From: Candidatus Roizmanbacteria bacterium RIFCSPHIGHO2_02_FULL_43_11
GTDB lineage: Bacteria; Patescibacteriota; Microgenomatia; UBA1406; HO2-37-13b
Reading direction: 5' to 3'
Assembly: GCA_001789515.1 (NCBI GenBank)
Contig: MFZT01000019.1
Span: forward strand, 1-11,276
DNA length: 11,276 nucleotides
Shown: piece after piece, positions 1 to 7,125 of the stretch
Layout of the letters: each line of letters opens with the position of its first letter
How positions within the stretch are numbered: position 1 is the stretch's first letter
Notes under the pieces: model-generated
The model's database searches: none
Seen by the model: the letters and a program-made list of their open reading frames with translations, nothing else
Told to the model about the DNA's origin: nothing
Position numbers and translations under genes: made by a program

Positions 1-13
1 TATTATAAAGGTA

Positions 14-42
14 TTGACAGGCTGTTATGACTATAGTACTAT
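14..42 (+). promoter_or_regulatory. Promoter of the toxin-antitoxin operon
   Basis: A consensus -35 box TTGACA (14-19) is followed by a 17-nt spacer and a -10 box TACTAT (37-42). Transcription should begin near 49. The next in-frame ATG of the antitoxin is at 51, so the mRNA would have almost no leader. This rules against the upstream in-frame ATG at 27, which lies inside the promoter spacer. Confidence 0.75.
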
Positions 43-50
43 GGTCACAT

Positions 51-287
51 ATGCCTAGTTCGATTTCTAAATCACAATTTAAACCACGCGCACTTGAATA
101 CTTACGTGAGGTAGAGAGCAAAAAGATTACACTGACCATTACTCACTTCGGGAAACCAATTGCAAAGATTGTTCCGTATAACACTCAGGTGCGGGCTAAT
201 AGGGAAGTACTCCGTACCTCTGTAATCTCCTATAAGGATCCATTTGAGCCCGTTGTCAAGGATAAAGAGTGGGGGGTCCTGAAATGA
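51..287 (+). CDS. Phd/YefM-family antitoxin
   Basis: This 78-residue protein is the likely antitoxin of the VapC toxin that follows. The N-terminal half matches the Phd/YefM DNA-binding fold: an opening MPSSISKSQFK, a helix ending LREVE, then a strand-turn segment ITHFGKPIAKIVP, which is the family hallmark. The C-terminal part (about residues 48-78) is charged and would be the flexible toxin-binding tail that covers the PIN active site. Known antitoxins of this type dimerise, bind their own promoter and are degraded to release the toxin; autoregulation here is inferred. The stop overlaps the vapC start as ATGA (284-287), so translation is probably coupled. I chose ATG 51 over ATG 27 because the promoter -10 box ends at 42; no Shine-Dalgarno site is present. 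Confidence 0.88.
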   Translation: MPSSISKSQFKPRALEYLREVESKKITLTITHFGKPIAKIVPYNTQVRANREVLRTSVISYKDPFEPVVKDKEWGVLK

Positions 288-679
288 TTGTTCTGGATAC
301 CCACATTTTAATTTGGTGGCTCAATAACCCTCGAAAACTTTCAAAAAAAGCTTCAACTGCGATTGCAAAGGCCCAAAAAAATTATGATATATATGTATCG
401 TCGATGAGTGTATGGGAGCTCTGTATGCTTGTTGAGAAAAGGAAGCTAGAGCTTAAAATGGGCGTTGATGAGTGGATAAAAAGAGTTGAAGATCTGTCGT
501 ATGTCCAATTTGTCCCGGTAGATAACGAGATCGGGATACTTTCTGTAAAATGGGGAAAAACTTTCCATGGCGATCCAGCTGATAGAATTATTGCTGCAAC
601 AGCTAGGAAGTTAGAAGCCCACTTGGTAACTGCTGATGAAAAAATTCGTTCTTTCTCTAGTATTGAGACAATTTGGTAA
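284..679 (+). CDS. vapC: VapC-type PIN-domain toxin (ribonuclease)
   Basis: This 131-residue protein has the length and the full acidic set of a PIN-domain VapC toxin. D5 lies in MIVLDTH, E45 in SVWEL, D97 and D100 in GDPADR, and D118 in TADEKI. These residues bind the Mg2+ or Mn2+ used to cut RNA; in characterised VapCs the target is often tRNA or the rRNA sarcin-ricin loop, and the target here cannot be read from sequence. The WELCML and HGDPADRIIAATA segments place it in the common VapC subgroup paired with Phd/YefM-like antitoxins. An earlier in-frame start at 269 exists, but ATG 284 overlaps the antitoxin stop as ATGA and begins exactly at the canonical first strand MIVLDTH. All key residues are present, so the toxin looks active. 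Confidence 0.92.
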   Translation: MIVLDTHILIWWLNNPRKLSKKASTAIAKAQKNYDIYVSSMSVWELCMLVEKRKLELKMGVDEWIKRVEDLSYVQFVPVDNEIGILSVKWGKTFHGDPADRIIAATARKLEAHLVTADEKIRSFSSIETIW

Positions 680-711
680 AGAGATTACTCTCCTCATCCC
701 TTAAAATGCCC

Positions 712-741
712 TTGACATCACACATCCGGCGCTACTATCAT
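712..741 (+). promoter_or_regulatory. Promoter of the small two-helix membrane protein gene
   Basis: The -35 box is TTGACA (712-717). Two -10 boxes are possible: TACTAT (733-738, 15-nt spacer) or TATCAT (736-741, 18-nt spacer). With the second, transcription would start at about 748, one base before the ATG at 749. This repeats the arrangement of the promoter at 14-42. Confidence 0.65.
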
Positions 742-748
742 TTATATT

Positions 749-976
749 ATGCAAAGCCTTATTCTGAACATTCAAAAAATTCCCCGATATGTTCGCTTTT
801 TGATACTTGCGCTCATTGCCGTACTGGTAAACCTTCCTTTAGCGCTTTTGCTTATGTGGCTCTTGTATCCAGAGTGGAGCAGGCGCGCGAAAATAATTGT
901 CACCATTATTGCACTTATTTTGGGGGTCTACCAAGTTGTGCAGTATCTCAATGCCCATGCGTCTTGGTCCCTTTAA
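749..976 (+). CDS. Small membrane protein with two transmembrane helices, unknown function
   Basis: I do not recognise a family for this 75-residue protein. It has a short amphipathic N-terminus with basic residues, then two hydrophobic segments at about residues 16-40 and 47-66, separated by the short loop YPEWSRRAK. The basic loop suggests it faces the cytoplasm, with both termini outside, by the positive-inside rule. The gene has its own consensus promoter ending about 8 nt before the ATG, has no Shine-Dalgarno site, and faces the leftward gene that ends at 1013. It could be a small membrane stress protein or a holin-like protein, but nothing in the sequence decides this. The promoter match and membrane-protein composition favour a real gene over the overlapping frame that begins at 673. 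Confidence 0.7.
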   Translation: MQSLILNIQKIPRYVRFLILALIAVLVNLPLALLLMWLLYPEWSRRAKIIVTIIALILGVYQVVQYLNAHASWSL

Positions 977-1012
977 TCCTTAGAATTCATCTTTAAACCA
1001 AGAGCTCTAGCT

Positions 1013-1636
1013 TCAGTGACAATTGCGGAGAATATCATCGCAGAAAGTGTCAAAATAGTCCTGCAGCCCTTCAATAAAGTTGGGGCAGTTCTTTTCGTAC
1101 CCAAGACACCCAAGTTCGACAGTCGGGTTACCATTTTGATCGGGTAGAAGGAAATCATCCTCTGTGCGACAGGCAAACCCGTTGCCATATCGTGCCCGTA
1201 AGGCATCCTCGATTTCCGCAATCACCCTGCTATCCTGGAGGGGAAGGTAGGGGGCAGGATACATGTTGTGTATCCACTCTGCATTACATTCGCGATCAAT
1301 GAAGTATTGTCGGTCAAATGTCATGCCGATATAGCAGGATGTTTCAAACGGTCCAAAATTGGTACAGCGCCGTTGGGTGCCAGAAAAATCAGCAATTGTC
1401 CTTTTAAACTTGATGCATTTATATGAACTTTCAGCCAGCTTGCACTCCCGTCTAAAGTTAGCCGGCTGTGCTCCAGTAAGTCCCTGCGCAAAGGAAGAGT
1501 TGGATATCGATGATCGATCTGAAAGTTTTTGGCCAGCATAGAAAACAAGGATAGCTGCAGTGATCGCGACAATGAGGGTCAAAGTTTTCAGAGAAAGCTT
1601 TCTATTTTTCCTGCCTCGACTGGATGTTATGGCCAT
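1013..1636 (-). CDS. Membrane-anchored, cysteine-rich exported protein, unknown family
   Basis: This 207-residue protein begins with a very basic stretch (SSRGRKNRKLSLK), followed by one hydrophobic helix at about residues 17-35 (TLTLIVAITAAILVF). It therefore looks like a signal anchor with the rest outside the membrane. The outer part holds ten cysteines, an even number spread over the whole domain (for example RREC, SYKC, RRC, TSCY and the last residues RNCH), so up to five disulfides are possible. I recognise no known fold. The frame is open back to a TTG at 1678, but that TTG is part of a -35 box; ATG 1636 follows the -10 box by 13 nt and has only a weak GAAGAG-like ribosome site. It is divergent from the VirB6-like gene, and shared control is possible. 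Confidence 0.75.
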   Translation of the reverse strand: MAITSSRGRKNRKLSLKTLTLIVAITAAILVFYAGQKLSDRSSISNSSFAQGLTGAQPANFRRECKLAESSYKCIKFKRTIADFSGTQRRCTNFGPFETSCYIGMTFDRQYFIDRECNAEWIHNMYPAPYLPLQDSRVIAEIEDALRARYGNGFACRTEDDFLLPDQNGNPTVELGCLGYEKNCPNFIEGLQDYFDTFCDDILRNCH

Positions 1637-1649
1637 GATCTCTTCATAC

Positions 1650-1678
1650 GTTTTACTGAGTTTGCGGCTGAAAGTCAA
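1650..1678 (-). promoter_or_regulatory. Promoter of the cysteine-rich protein gene
   Basis: Read leftward, TTGACT (1678-1673) and TAAAAC (1655-1650) are separated by 17 nt. The -10 box is a weak match. Transcription would start near 1643, a few bases before the ATG at 1636. This supports 1636 rather than the TTG at 1678 as the start codon. Confidence 0.5.
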
Positions 1679-1715
1679 GCAAACGTTTAATTCTCGGGTA
1701 CATTTCTACCTCTCG

Positions 1716-1744
1716 TTGCAAAATTCCAACCATTTCTATACCAT
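1716..1744 (+). promoter_or_regulatory. Possible promoter of the VirB6-like gene
   Basis: TTGCAA (1716-1721) is followed after 17 nt by TACCAT (1739-1744); an overlapping -10 choice is TATACC (1737-1742). Transcription would start near 1751, giving a leader of about 17 nt that is A-rich and lacks a Shine-Dalgarno site. The match is moderate. The same TTGCAA -35 box occurs in the promoter at the right edge of the window. Confidence 0.4.
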
Positions 1745-1767
1745 GAATGTAAAGAAATATACCGAAA

Positions 1768-4700
1768 ATGTTTACACGACAAAACAATCCTTTGAGGCTT
1801 CTGAAGAGCCTATTTGTGCTGTATGCGCTTATAAGCGTGGTTTCTTCTGTGCTCTCACCAATAGCAGCCCATGCTCAATACCTCCCACAGCCTGGCACAC
1901 CGGTCACGGGGGGCACGAGTGGGAACCAATATTATGAGCCGCCGAAGTGTAAGAGCGGAAAAGGGGAAAGTCCTGTTGAATCCCGTGGGAAAGGTGGCAA
2001 CAACGAAGGAGAGTATTGCATCCGCCTTGGTCTTACGGCAGAAAAAAGAGACAATGCAAAAAACACGCAAAATGAGCCTCCGTGTGCGCGCACATATCAG
2101 GAGTGGTTGGATAATCCCCATCGCGATTTTTGGGTGGAAGATCCGGATGTGACAGCTTTGGGAAAGGGCGGAGAAAGATCCCGGCAATTCCTCCTGTGGG
2201 CGCTTTCTCGGCAGTCTATTGACGACCATCCGGTGATTCTTGACACCTGGCGCCTTTCTCAAAATGTGGCGCTCTTTTTTGTGCTCATTATTGTGATTGT
2301 CATGGGCATTGGCATCATCATCGGGCAGCAGGGAATTGGGTTTATGGGATCAAACTTCAGCTTTGGCGTGGAATTAACGCCACTTATTATCAAAATTGCT
2401 GTGCTGCTTTTATATATTCTTTTTTCGGCGCGTATTGTTCTAATGGCAATTCAGCTCTCTGATGTGCTCATGGAATTTTTTATCCGCACACTAGGAGTGC
2501 GTCAGCTTTTTAATATTTATTTCATCGACACTGCAGGTTCCGCAAACAGCATCTCTGAAGCTCTGTTAAAAAGCGAAGTGGCGTATAAGCAATTTCTTGG
2601 CTGTACAAACTGGAATATTAACGCACAAGAATCAGTAAAGACCTCAAAGGCTCTTATTAAGTTTACAAATATGACCTACTACTTTATCGGTGGTATGCTC
2701 ATTTTGCGCAAAATCGTACTCTGGTTCCTGCTTATCGTGTCGCCCTTTTTAGCAATTCTCGCGCCGTTTATTTTTATCAGAAACACAGGATGGATTTGGA
2801 TGGGAGTTTTCTTTCAGTGGATCTTTTATGGCCCGCTCATGGCTCTGTTTTTAGGCGGCCTTTCCAACATCTGGAACTCTGCGCCTGTCCATATTCCCTA
2901 TATTTTTGACTTTTCGCGGGTGAATGATATGGCGCAGGTGATATATCCGACAGCCATCAATATCCTATACGGAGGCCCTGCACAAAAACTTGGTATTTTT
3001 AACACCTCAAATTATGTTGACACCTTTGCCGAATATCTCATCTCTCTGATGATGCTCTGGACTGTGCTTATCTTGCCGTGGTGGCTGTTGCGTATTTTCC
3101 GTGACTACTGTTGCGAAGGTATTTATGCCATGAAAAATGTGCTGCTATCTATGTATGACACCATGCGAGCAAGTCCTGGAGGCCCCGGACCGACTCCTGT
3201 TGCACCAACACCTTTGCCTACTGGTTCTGCAAAGCTGGCTATGCAGCTGCCGGATAAGGTAAAAACTGGGGTAGAAACCAGGGTTAAACTTGAGACAGTT
3301 CAAGACGTTAAGAGAGCACAAACTGAGAATATATTGCGGTCAGTTAATATGCAGGCAAGTACCATCACCCAAGTTGCCCGTATGGAGACAGATCAAATCA
3401 CGCGTAAACAAGTCACAGAAAATCTTCATCAGATACAGAATCCATTTAAAGCAGAAACACCAACAGAGCGCCAGCGCCTCATGAATGTGCGTAATGAAAT
3501 CCAGGAGCGTGCTAAAAAGGGCGATGTACTTGCGCAGCGCCTTGCGGCGGTCATGTCTCAGTCATCAGTACATGAAAAAGTAAGCAAGGAACGACTCCTG
3601 CAAACCATGCCAAAAGTAACCGCAGTACCTGTTATCACACGGGTAACGGTCACAGTGCCGCAAGAGCGTCAGCAAACAATCACTCAAACAGCCCTTAATT
3701 ATGTGGCGCGAAGCAGCGAAATTATGAACACGCTGGCGCAGCAAACAGGCTTGAGCGTGCAGCAGACAACCAATATTCTTCAGACATTCAACCGCATCAC
3801 AGCGCTGGATACGTCTACAGACATTGCAGTATCTAAGACTGCTCAGGAGGTGGGAGTAGAAGAGACACGTGTGCAACAAGTTATTGCTAAAACAGCAACC
3901 ATGATGAAGTCGCGCACTGATATTCTCGAAATCGTTGCACGCTCAGAGAATGTGGATAAGGAAACTGTTTCGCAAACCATACAAACGAAACTTCGAGGAG
4001 CAATTGGCGTGACCACACAAAAGTCTACAGAAATTGCCCAACGAGTGCTCACGCAGGTTTCATATGACAACCAGGCTGTGCAGCAAATTGCTCAAGGTTC
4101 TCAGCTACCCGAGCAGCAAACCCGCCAAATTCTGCAAGCCTTGGGTGGCAGTGCCCAGCTAGATATCTCACTTAAAAGTGCAGTGGATGAAACAGCGCAG
4201 AAGACCGGTGTGGCGCCAGCTCAAGTTCGTAAAGTTGCTTCACAAACAGCCTTTGTTGTGGGGGCAAATGCCAACTTTGTGCAATCGGTAGCCACTGATT
4301 TGCAGGTTGAGACTGGTGCTGCGCAGGATGTTGCTCAAGAGAAGATTGAGGCTGTTTCAATGGCAGAGAAAGAAATTGAGGATTATGTCCCACCGTCTCA
4401 AAAGGTTTCAATTGAGGATTATGAAGAAGTGAAGAGTATGTGGATTCAGCACTATGAAACAGCAGAAATTCCGGTGACTGAAAATGTGACATCTCGTCAG
4501 GAATGGGTTGATCAGGATGTGGTGCGCATCAGCAATATTCTCAATAAGCTATTATCGCCGAATCGTCAGCTGCAGGAGCAAGGATTAAACGACGTTGGGT
4601 ACATTTTGCCAATCTTTATGGTAAACAACCTTACTGGTGAGGAGCTGCTTGTGTATCTAAAGGCTAAGATCCAAGCTGCTAAGGAAGTGAGTAAGAGCTT

Positions 4701-5133
4701 GCGTCGTGAAGAAGAGGTGATGAAGAAGGCAAAGGGAGAAGAGGAGCTGGTGGAGATTGAGAGGCCAAAGGAACAGGCTGCTGCAAAGGCTGAAGTGTTG
4801 AGTGTGGAGTTGCCGGAAGATGGGGCTACGGCGGTAGCTAAGGATACCGATCAAGCAGGGGAGACTGGTGAGGATATGGCACGTAAAGACGATCAGGAGG
4901 GTGGTTCACAGACTGCAGGATCAGGCGAAGACTTCACGGTGCAGCCACAAGCTAATCCTTCACAGCCGCAGCCGGCTAAGTTGCAACCACAGCCGGCTCA
5001 GTCGCAGCTACAGCCTGATCTGCCCCAGCAACAAGCCGATCTGCCGCAATTGCAGGTTGCAGAAAAAGCCCCAGAAGATCAAAATACTGAGCTTGAAGAT
5101 CTTAAGAAGACGCTTGAAAAAGGGATGTCCTGA
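1768..5133 (+). CDS. Large TrbL/VirB6-like polytopic membrane protein with duplicated cytoplasmic repeat domain
   Basis: This 1121-residue protein starts with a signal peptide (basic MFTRQNNPLR, a hydrophobic core, and cleavage expected after AHA at residue 36). A soluble stretch with cysteines follows (37-160). Membrane segments lie at about 165-187, 203-228, 303-337 (long, perhaps two), 342-364 and 422-446. This layout resembles TrbL/VirB6, the inner-membrane channel subunit of type IV secretion systems; the assignment rests on architecture, not on a diagnostic motif. A Gly/Pro linker (469-485) leads to a long helical tail. Residues about 638-755 and 756-873 are an ungapped duplication of 118 residues, each copy holding three helix-turn-helix-like modules. 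The end (1000-1100) is acidic and then Gln/Pro-rich. The tail probably lies in the cytoplasm. No VirB4 or VirD4 gene lies in the window. There is no Shine-Dalgarno site at ATG 1768. Confidence 0.85.
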   Translation: MFTRQNNPLRLLKSLFVLYALISVVSSVLSPIAAHAQYLPQPGTPVTGGTSGNQYYEPPKCKSGKGESPVESRGKGGNNEGEYCIRLGLTAEKRDNAKNTQNEPPCARTYQEWLDNPHRDFWVEDPDVTALGKGGERSRQFLLWALSRQSIDDHPVILDTWRLSQNVALFFVLIIVIVMGIGIIIGQQGIGFMGSNFSFGVELTPLIIKIAVLLLYILFSARIVLMAIQLSDVLMEFFIRTLGVRQLFNIYFIDTAGSANSISEALLKSEVAYKQFLGCTNWNINAQESVKTSKALIKFTNMTYYFIGGMLILRKIVLWFLLIVSPFLAILAPFIFIRNTGWIWMGVFFQWIFYGPLMALFLGGLSNIWNSAPVHIPYIFDFSRVNDMAQVIYPTAINILYGGPAQKLGIFNTSNYVDTFAEYLISLMMLWTVLILPWWLLRIFRDYCCEGIYAMKNVLLSMYDTMRASPGGPGPTPVAPTPLPTGSAKLAMQLPDKVKTGVETRVKLETVQDVKRAQTENILRSVNMQASTITQVARMETDQITRKQVTENLHQIQNPFKAETPTERQRLMNVRNEIQERAKKGDVLAQRLAAVMSQSSVHEKVSKERLLQTMPKVTAVPVITRVTVTVPQERQQTITQTALNYVARSSEIMNTLAQQTGLSVQQTTNILQTFNRITALDTSTDIAVSKTAQEVGVEETRVQQVIAKTATMMKSRTDILEIVARSENVDKETVSQTIQTKLRGAIGVTTQKSTEIAQRVLTQVSYDNQAVQQIAQGSQLPEQQTRQILQALGGSAQLDISLKSAVDETAQKTGVAPAQVRKVASQTAFVVGANANFVQSVATDLQVETGAAQDVAQEKIEAVSMAEKEIEDYVPPSQKVSIEDYEEVKSMWIQHYETAEIPVTENVTSRQEWVDQDVVRISNILNKLLSPNRQLQEQGLNDVGYILPIFMVNNLTGEELLVYLKAKIQAAKEVSKSLRREEEVMKKAKGEEELVEIERPKEQAAAKAEVLSVELPEDGATAVAKDTDQAGETGEDMARKDDQEGGSQTAGSGEDFTVQPQANPSQPQPAKLQPQPAQSQLQPDLPQQQADLPQLQVAEKAPEDQNTELEDLKKTLEKGMS
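3679..4386 (+). repeat. 118-codon tandem duplication inside the VirB6-like gene
   Basis: Protein residues about 638-755 (3679-4032) and 756-873 (4033-4386) align without gaps. Matching pieces include QQTTNIL with QQTRQIL, KTAQEVGV with ETAQKTGV, and IVARSENV with SVATDLQV. Conserved alanines fall at residues 657, 692 and 724 and again at 775, 810 and 842, giving spacings of 35, 32, 51, 35 and 32. Over the best 66 aligned positions I count about 26 identities. The duplication is old, since codons have diverged. Confidence 0.75.
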
Positions 5134-5256
5134 ATGGAAAAGTGTATACGCAATGTCGGTTATGAAATGACTTCTACCTCCATTCTTGCCAGTGCACACT
5201 TCCAGTTGCAACTCACCAGTGGCATCCTCTATAATCTGCGGTACCAGTTCAATTAG
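5134..5256 (+). CDS. Possible 40-residue ORF directly after the VirB6-like gene
   Basis: An ATG follows the VirB6-like stop with no gap (TGAATG, 5131-5136) and opens a 40-codon frame ending TAG at 5254-5256, inside the large palindrome. The peptide begins MEKCIRNVGYEM and ends NLRYQFN. It has no clear membrane segment or recognised motif. The abutting start would allow re-initiation after the upstream gene. It could equally be a chance frame in a 165-nt gap. Confidence 0.25.
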   Translation: MEKCIRNVGYEMTSTSILASAHFQLQLTSGILYNLRYQFN

Positions 5257-5287
5257 TTCAACTAGTTATAACTAGTTGAACTAATTG
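5250..5287 (+). repeat. Perfect 38-bp palindrome with AGTT repeats every 9-10 bp
   Basis: The sequence from 5250 to 5287 is identical to its own reverse complement, with 19-nt arms meeting at 5268/5269 and no spacer. AGTT recurs at 5246, 5255, 5264 and 5274, spaced 9, 9 and 10 bp, with AATT at 5283. It ends 11 bp before the ATG of the metallo-hydrolase gene. As RNA it would form an AU-rich hairpin, but no U-run follows, so it is a poor intrinsic terminator. As DNA it suits an operator for a dimeric or multimeric regulator, or a cruciform. Confidence 0.8.
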
Positions 5288-5298
5288 CAACCAAATTT

Positions 5299-5955
5299 AT
5301 GCAAATTTCATATTTTGGCCATTCCTCATTTCTGCTCAAAAGCTCTCAAGGGAGAGTATTGATGGACCCATATGACGAAACTAAGATGGGGATGAAGCTT
5401 CCGCAACAGGAGGCGGATATTGTCACCATCTCCCACGAGCATGATGATCACAACGCAAGGTTGGTAGCTACGGGCACTCCACTTATATTGGACATTCCTG
5501 GTGAATACGAGAAAAACGGTATAAGAATTTCGGGTTTTGAAACATACCATGACAAGCAGCAAGGAGCGCAAAGGGGTAAGAACACCATGTTTAAGGTTGA
5601 GATGGACGAACTGGCCATTCTGCACTGTGGAGATCTTGGCCACACTCTTTCAAGCGAGCTTATTGAAGAAATTGATGGGGTTGATATTCTGCTCATTCCT
5701 GTTGGTGGTTTTTATACCATTGATGCCAGCGAAGCCCGTCAGATGGTTGAGAAACTTGAACCTTCTCTTGTCATACCTATGCATTATAAAGATCCTCAGA
5801 TAAAACCCAATATTGATAATTACGCTGATATGGCTCCTGTTGAAGATTTCCTTGGAAAAGTGGGTGTCTCAGATCCGGAAAGAGTCAAGACCCTGTCAAT
5901 AAAGAAATCAGACCTGACAGAAACAGTGAAAATCATGGTCATGGATAAGTCATAA
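5299..5955 (+). CDS. UlaG-like metallo-beta-lactamase-fold hydrolase
   Basis: This 218-residue protein belongs to the metallo-beta-lactamase superfamily, in the branch that includes UlaG (L-ascorbate-6-phosphate lactonase) and related small Zn-dependent hydrolases. The N-terminus has YFGHSSF (residues 5-11). The metal-binding motif HEHDDH gives H46, H48, D50 and H51. D112 and H115 lie in GDLGH, and H162 in PMHY; H84 in TYHD is a further candidate ligand. No signal peptide is present, so it should act in the cytoplasm. Its substrate is unknown; related uncharacterised proteins are common in Patescibacteria. It ends 45 nt before dnaB and could share a transcript with it. The 38-bp palindrome just upstream is the most likely control site. 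There is no Shine-Dalgarno sequence at the ATG. Confidence 0.9.
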   Translation: MQISYFGHSSFLLKSSQGRVLMDPYDETKMGMKLPQQEADIVTISHEHDDHNARLVATGTPLILDIPGEYEKNGIRISGFETYHDKQQGAQRGKNTMFKVEMDELAILHCGDLGHTLSSELIEEIDGVDILLIPVGGFYTIDASEARQMVEKLEPSLVIPMHYKDPQIKPNIDNYADMAPVEDFLGKVGVSDPERVKTLSIKKSDLTETVKIMVMDKS

Positions 5956-6000
5956 ATCGTGCGCGCTGTTCTCTAAGTTTCTCTAAAGCCCCAAATCTAT

Positions 6001-7125
6001 ATGACTGCAAAATTACCACCGCATGATGCTTTGGCTGAAAAAGCTGTACTTGGTGGTGTTCTCATTGATACGGCCGCAATCAGTGATGTAGCGGAAATTT
6101 TACAGCCACGACACTTTTACTTTGAGGAAAATAGGCTTGTGTACACCGCCATTTTAGGTTTATTTGACAAAAGTAAGGCTATTGATGTGGTGACTGTTGC
6201 TGCGCAACTGAAAGAAGATGGGACTTTGAAAAAGGTGGGTGGGACTGATTATCTGACTTCACTCATTGATGCTGTACCGACTTCTGCCTATGTGCGTCAT
6301 TACGCAGAAATAGTCAAAAATATGTACATCAAGCGCACACTGATATCTGTGGCTTCAGAGCTGGTCGAAAAGTCATTTGAGGAAACAGGGGAGGTACAGG
6401 AATTGCTCAATTTTGCAGAATCGGAAATATTTTCTCTTTCTCAGGCATTCCTGCACAGAGACTTTATGGCTCTGCGGGAGCTCCTGGCAGAATCATTTGA
6501 GAGACTGGAAAGATTTATGAAATCTGGCGCTCAAACCCGGGGCTTGGCAACAGGCTTCACTGCGCTTGACAGAAAGCTTTCAGGTCTGCAAGATTCAAAT
6601 CTTATCATCCTTGCTGCACGCCCGGGAGTTGGGAAAACGGCATTTGCGTTGAATGTCGCTATGAATGCTGCCTTGCAAAGTAAAGCTCCGGTTGGTTTTT
6701 TTTCGCTTGAGATGAGCAAGGAAGAACTTGTGGATCGTCTGCTTGTTGGTCAGGCTGATATTGATGCGTGGAAGCTGAAAACGGGGAAGCTTGACGATGA
6801 AGATTACAGCCGTCTCACACAAGCAATGGGGGAGCTCTCTGAAGCTCCAATTTATATTGATGACACTCCGGGTGCTTCGATTTTGGAGATGCGCACAAAG
6901 GCTCGTAAGATGAAGATTGAGCATGACCTTAAACTCATCGTGGTAGATTATCTCCAACTTGCAGTACCAGGCAAACGCTTTGACAGCAGAGTACAGGAAG
7001 TCGGATATGGTCCCAAAATCTCAAAAATATTGCCCGAGAACTGCAAATTCCGATTATTGCTTTGTCTCAACTTTCCCGCGCCATTGAGCATCGTGGCGAG
7101 AAGAGGCCCCAGCTTGCAGATTTGA
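6001..7125 (+). CDS. dnaB: Replicative DNA helicase DnaB, N-terminal part (frameshifted)
   Basis: DnaB is the hexameric ring helicase that unwinds DNA at the replication fork. This frame carries the N-terminal helical domain (about residues 5-105), a linker, and the start of the RecA-like motor: Walker A ARPGVGKT (206-213), the catalytic Glu E237 in FFSLEMS, and Walker [10 protein letters not shown] (312-320). DnaB homology holds through RVQEV (residue 334, ending at 7002). After that the frame reads unrelated residues and stops at 7125. The missing sequence continues in the -1 frame from 7011 ([12 protein letters not shown]), so eight bases lie where nine are expected. One base is missing, either through mutation or a sequencing or assembly error. 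Joined to the 3' part and without the intein, DnaB would be about 443 residues, normal for the family. ATG 6001 has no Shine-Dalgarno site. Confidence 0.9.
   Translation: MTAKLPPHDALAEKAVLGGVLIDTAAISDVAEILQPRHFYFEENRLVYTAILGLFDKSKAIDVVTVAAQLKEDGTLKKVGGTDYLTSLIDAVPTSAYVRHYAEIVKNMYIKRTLISVASELVEKSFEETGEVQELLNFAESEIFSLSQAFLHRDFMALRELLAESFERLERFMKSGAQTRGLATGFTALDRKLSGLQDSNLIILAARPGVGKTAFALNVAMNAALQSKAPVGFFSLEMSKEELVDRLLVGQADIDAWKLKTGKLDDEDYSRLTQAMGELSEAPIYIDDTPGASILEMRTKARKMKIEHDLKLIVVDYLQLAVPGKRFDSRVQEVGYGPKISKILPENCKFRLLLCLNFPAPLSIVARRGPSLQI

Noticed and set aside
673..996. 107-codon rightward frame overlapping the small membrane protein gene
   Set aside because: It reads through the 749-976 gene in another frame, gives a cysteine/histidine-rich peptide with no coherent pattern, and the promoter at 712-741 lies inside it.
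4172..4492. Leftward 106-codon frame within the VirB6-like gene
   Set aside because: It is a shadow of the repeat region; its Gln/Pro/Leu-rich peptide comes from the antisense of Gln/Ala-rich codons and it has no promoter or ribosome site.
5250..5287. Palindrome as a simple Rho-independent terminator
   Set aside because: It has no loop, is AT-rich, and lacks a U-run on either side.
7011..7026. Programmed -1 ribosomal frameshift in dnaB
   Set aside because: The A-rich stretch (CCCAAAATC, TCAAAAATA) has no X_XXY_YYZ heptamer in the zero frame, I see no obvious stimulatory stem-loop, and DnaB homology requires a missing base before 7011 rather than a slip within the A-runs.
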